Part shown: positions 60,125-64,000 of the stretch, in pieces
Position numbering within the stretch: the stretch's first letter is position 1
Layout of the letters: each line of letters begins with the position of its first letter
From: Prunus persica
Taxonomy: Eukaryota > Streptophyta > Magnoliopsida > Rosales > Rosaceae
Assembly: GCF_000346465.2 (NCBI RefSeq)
Contig: NC_034015.1
Coordinates: 20,274,462-20,338,461 of the forward strand
DNA length: 64,000 nt
Direction of reading: 5' to 3'
Made by a program: the position numbers and the translations under genes
The notes under the pieces: generated by a model
Told to the model about the DNA's origin: nothing
The model's input: the letters and a program-made list of their open reading frames with translations, nothing else
Database searches by the model: none

Positions 60125-61854
60125 TCATTTGTAGGTACATGAACTCGTTTTTAACTTGATGGGTTTGCTATTATGAGAGTTGATTTCCATGGAGCAAGAT
60201 ATGTGCCTTTGGTGCTTTGATCTCACCAACTTCCCCACCACATTACCTCGTGACCGGACTTCAAACATCAGCATCATCGGAACTCCTCCACTGTTATCAG
60301 AGACTGCTAAGCTTGCCCCAGCCCCATATAAAGGAACCTTGATCCCTTGGAGGTTCACAGTCACATTCCGGTAGCTCTTTCTTGGTTGATAGTATTTCTT
60401 CAACTGCATTATATGCAACCAAATAAGAAAAAGCTGAACCTAAACCTAAACCTAATAAGAAAGAACTGAAAGTAGCTTCTTAAATCACACACCAAGGGAT
60501 AACTCTGATTTACAAGAAAAGAAAAGAAAAAAGCAAATGCGACGCAGCCAGTCAAGCTCACTTGGATGAGTTTCTTATTGGCATTGCATCATCATAAATC
60601 CAATAACAGTCTAATGTATAAATCTTACCTGGCCAGTTGCAACTGCAATCTCTGAATACATAAGGTTAATTGGTGTTGAGCTCACATGAATACCAAAAAA
60701 CGTAGCAGGGTTGTACACACTCATCTTCACTGAACAATTCATTGTCAGCATCTTTGAAGGCACACCAGTTGTGTCTGATCCTTCCCCGAAATAAAAATTA
60801 TGCACAGCGAAGCTCTGAAGAAATAACTTAAATTGAAGATCATTTGAAATATAAATACCAACAGAAAGTGAAGCAAGAACAAGGCTTTTTTTTTTTTTTT
60901 TTTTTCTTTCTAATGGTAAACAAAAGTTTAGAGATAGGGGAGTCTATCCCATTCCAGGGCCAGAACATTCAAAGGGGTCTTAGCCCTTTTTGTTTTGTTT
61001 TTACAGATGAACCCCTAAGAGGAATTGTTGGCAAGGAAACGCGAATCTAGGCCTCAATAATGAATAGGACAATCCATACCAACTCAATCAACCCTCGTTG
61101 GCCTCAAAAAGAAGGCTTTGACCACCCCTCCAAACCTCAAAAAGTGGTTCTTGCCAAGTACCAGCTTCAATTTCAATAATCTAAGATGTGACTTAAAAGT
61201 TGACAACAGAGTATTATAAAAATCATAACATTCATTCCCAATAGATTACTTTATTCAATAACATTAAAATAATCCAAATACATTATTATCAAACATTAGA
61301 TTACACAAAACTCCTAAACAATAAAAAATTAGCAAAACAAATTTAAAAAAATTGAAATTTGCTTAGAGGGTCATGATCATCAACAAGCATACCTTAACAG
61401 CAATCCGAGCTTTGTAAGGCCTGCTAGCACCCCAAAGAATCAAGCAGAAGATGGAGAAAATCACAACAAACCCAAACAGAGCAATCCAAATCTGGCACCT
61501 TCTAGAAATTCCCTTATCTTTATAAAACCCACCATAGTCACCTTCTTCTTCAATCACATTGCACTCAGGCCACCCCTTATCGTTGCGCTTCCGGGTCCCT
61601 TTCTGACCCGAAGAGGACCGAAAGGTACCCGAAACCCGACTGGCAGATGATGCCCTCGAGTGCCGGCCATAAGAAGGGTGTGATGGGCTCTCCATGGGAC
61701 TGTTGAAGGCTGGCGTGGCTTGCATTGTGGACGATTTATCGCCATCGTTGGAGTCCCTGGACGGGCTTTGAACGTAGTAAACAGGTCGCTTTGGTGATCT
61801 TGGTGATGAAGGTGCCAAGCTGGTCACATCCGAGTCAGATTTTGCGTGCATCAT
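60125..61854 (-). CDS. LEA_2/NHL-type membrane protein
   Basis: Three exons (61854-61393, 60814-60629, 60403-60125) encode 308 residues. The cytosolic N-terminus (1-120) is serine-rich with the motif PVYYVQSPSRDS, typical of a plant subfamily annotated as late embryogenesis abundant hydroxyproline-rich glycoproteins. A single transmembrane helix (QIWIALFGFVVIFSIFCLILWG, about 121-142) is followed by an LEA_2/NDR1-like extracytoplasmic beta domain (MNCSVKMSVYNPATFFGIHV, then RGNVVGKLVRSKH). Members are linked to stress and defence responses, but the specific function is unknown. Its position after PLSP1 agrees with Arabidopsis At3g24600 as I recall it. A tandem duplication lies just upstream in its presumed promoter or 5' UTR. 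Confidence 0.9.
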
Positions 61855-64000
61855 ATTTACTGCAGGCGTGCGCTATATATGGTGTGTGTTTAAATGCGTT
61901 ATCTTTGGAGATTTTGGTAAAAGATGCTGAATTTGATTGGACCCAGTTGTAAATTCTGAAGCCTTGTTGGATTTTGTTCTGGGTTTGATGGATTGCTTGG
62001 GTTTTAATTAAATGGGTGCTGGTAAAACAAAAACAGAGAGAAATGCCAGAATTAGAAAGGAGACGAAGACCAAACTGAGCAAATGAAACAGAAATCTTGT
62101 GCCTTTGGGTTCAGAAACTGAGGAAAAATCTGATGGAATTGGATTGGACCCAGTTTGAAATTTTGATTTGGGTTTAATGGATTGCTTAGGTTTTAATTAA
62201 AAGGGTCGTGGCAAAACAGGGAGAAATGCCAGAATTAGAAACAAGACGAAGAGCAAACTGAGCAAATGGAAGAGAAAAGCTTGTGGCCTTAGGTTCAGAA
62301 ACTGAGGAGAAATCTGATGGGATTGGCGGTGGCTTTGTTAGCTCTCTCTGTGAAAAGAGACAGGGTGCCGTTTTCGTGAATTGGAGCGAGACACAGAGCA
62401 AAAGCAGAGCACTACGTCTTCATTATACGCTTTGGGAGTGTGAGTGTTGTGCACTGAGACAGAGACGGAGTTGGAGTGAGTCAGAGGCTTTATGCTTAGA
62501 TATAGCGACAAAGCTAGGTTCGGGAGGCTCCAAAGCTGTAGGTTCGGATATTAAGTGTCGGCAGTTTTTTAGTCGTCCGATACACTCTGGTACCCGCGGT
62601 AACATGTGAAGTTGACGGGGTTCTGGGGCTATGTTTGGCTGGCATAAACGACGTCGCTGAAGTAGTGGCATGATTGATGGTGTCTTTACCTGAGGATAAA
62701 TGGCGTCTTCAAATTTGAGTTGATAGGATCAATTAATTTAGTCACACAATATAAAGCGACAGTATTTTTCTCACTATTTTTTATTCGTCACTTTAACTCA
62801 AACTGAACTCTTGTTAACTATTTTTTGCTCGTTACTTTAACTCAAACTGAATCCTTATTACCTTTCTTAACACTTATATGTATCCATTAATAACCATAAT
62901 TCTATAAAGATAAATATTCAATAAATAGAAGTAAATTGTGGTGAGTGTGCACCTTTGTTAAAGTGGTTTGTAAAAATATTTCACGGTATAAAGTGGGATG
63001 GTCTTGAAAAGTTTTAAGACGGCAAACAAATATATAATTCATTGACGAGAATATACCAAAGCAACATAAAGAATAAAACATATGAACCATGGAACATTTG
63101 GTACATAAAACTTCTTCAACATCCATATATATTTCAGAAAAAAAATGTAAATTTGTTCTTTCTGGGTTTACAACAAAGCCCATGGCCAAAAATACAAAAC
63201 AAATTGAAAGAGAATCTAGAACAGCATTTGGAGCAGGCCAAACCATCCCACAGAGAATGTAACAATGCCAGCTTTAGTCTCTTCCGGCGCTGGAGAAGGC
63301 CCTCTAAAAAGTCTCGAGAACATCACCGTGCACAACAGAAACCTGATTAAGAAGAGAAACTGGGGCAAAATTTCAAGCAACATTAACAAACATTGAAAGC
63401 TTGTAACCAACCAAAACAGAGTAAATTGCTAAAGCAACAGTTAGTTTTACAGGACTCAGACTATGGGTGGTGATATATCACTCTAGTCGGCAAGGCCCAA
63501 GAGCCATTACGACGAACGAGACCAATAATACATCCTCACAGTCCACTTGTTCTATCTAAAACTACAAATCTAAATCGGCCAAATAACAGCCTATTAAATA
63601 TCTCCACCAAAATCTCACACATAGGGAGATTAGGTAAGCATGTTCTTACTAGGCAATGTAAGTTCAAGGCAAGAGGAACAGGCCTCATAGAAATAATTTT
63701 ATCAGCACCAACAGTTTCAGACATATGCTTGTCTAGAAAAAGATTTAAATCACTGGCCATTTTGAACATAAGTATCAATGCTTTTGTACACATTGCTACC
63801 AGAGCAGAAAAGCAAAATATTTTCCCTGGTATCCAAGAAAACAACTTTAAAACTCGAAAACACTAGAAAGTTGAAAAACCATAACTACAGATTAATTCAT
63901 AAGGATCGTCAGATAGGAGCGAAAGACTAAAATTGCATTAATCACGCAGATATCAGCTGAACTATGCATTTGATCATCACTCGACCCATAATGAAATTAA
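61855..64000. other. Right flank, no gene recognised
   Basis: This holds the LEA gene promoter and a tandem duplication (61931-62330). Beyond about 62400, frames such as 62902-63246 and 63536-63844 on the minus strand have no family features. The last kilobase may be the 3' UTR or intron of a gene that continues outside the window. Confidence 0.45.
61931..62330. repeat. Imperfect tandem duplication of about 190-205 bases
   Basis: The succession TTGGACCCAGTT, GGATTGCTTGGGTTTTAATT, GAGAAATGCCAGAATTAGAAA, AACTGAGCAAATG and TTCAGAAACTGAGGA-AAATC appears twice in the same order. The first copy starts near 61935, the second near 62142. Offsets vary from 183 to 207 because of indels. Confidence 0.85.

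Noticed and set aside
61554..61745. Minus-strand frame within the LEA first exon
   Set aside because: Alternative frame of a well-supported coding exon.
63536..63844. Minus-strand 102-codon frame near the right end
   Set aside because: No recognisable motif. It may be UTR of a gene outside the window.

Overview
This is a 64 kb window of a flowering-plant nuclear genome. Its intron-containing genes, AT-rich spacers, CT/GA microsatellites next to start codons and many small non-autonomous transposons all fit a eudicot. From memory, the block from 21 to 62 kb follows the Arabidopsis gene order At3g24530 to At3g24600. Two polyol/sorbitol-type transporters in tandem would suit a sorbitol-translocating family such as Rosaceae, but that is inference. 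I rebuilt 15 protein-coding genes, and 14 of the spliced frames close exactly from start to stop. The exception is a CCHC zinc-knuckle gene that needs a one-base frame correction.

Layout, left to right: an OVATE-family repressor (minus, 2.5-3.4 kb); a tandem pair of MFS polyol transporters (minus, 7.4-9.0 and 9.6-11.5 kb); a diverged ribosomal protein eL37 gene (plus, 13.1-13.8 kb); a TraB-domain organellar protein (minus, 14.1-16.5 kb); a lysine-rich CCHC zinc-knuckle gene with a C-terminal 36-residue repeat (minus, 17.4-19.6 kb); an ankyrin/CbxX-type AAA+ ATPase (minus, 21.1-23.9 kb); chlorophyll b reductase NYC1 (plus, 26.2-29.7 kb). After a gene-poor 4.9 kb come a proline-rich extensin-like receptor kinase of the PERK1 type (plus, 34.6-38.7 kb), subtilase SBT6.1/site-1 protease (minus, 39.7-44.7 kb), a TilS-like PP-loop tRNA-lysidine synthetase of the RASPBERRY3 type (plus, 45.7-49.4 kb), an Mpv17/PMP22 membrane protein (minus, 50.0-52.0 kb), a 12-motif P-class PPR protein (plus, 54.1-56.7 kb), plastidic type I signal peptidase PLSP1 (plus, 57.4-59.6 kb) and an LEA_2/NHL membrane protein (minus, 60.1-61.9 kb).

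The genes form no operon or pathway cluster. Several act in plastids (NYC1, PLSP1, probably the TilS-like and TraB proteins) and others at membranes (transporters, PERK, S1P, Mpv17, LEA). The spacers carry MITE-like inverted-repeat elements, a short Helitron-like element, two related tRNA-derived SINE remnants, a strong hairpin and local tandem duplications. I found no CRISPR array, tRNA, rRNA or virus. The more notable points are a GC-AG intron in PERK, an intron difference with a PESPR-to-PESPH change between the transporter twins, an unusually diverged eL37, the CCHC frameshift and a repeat tail on PLSP1. I did not find a clearly new biological system.
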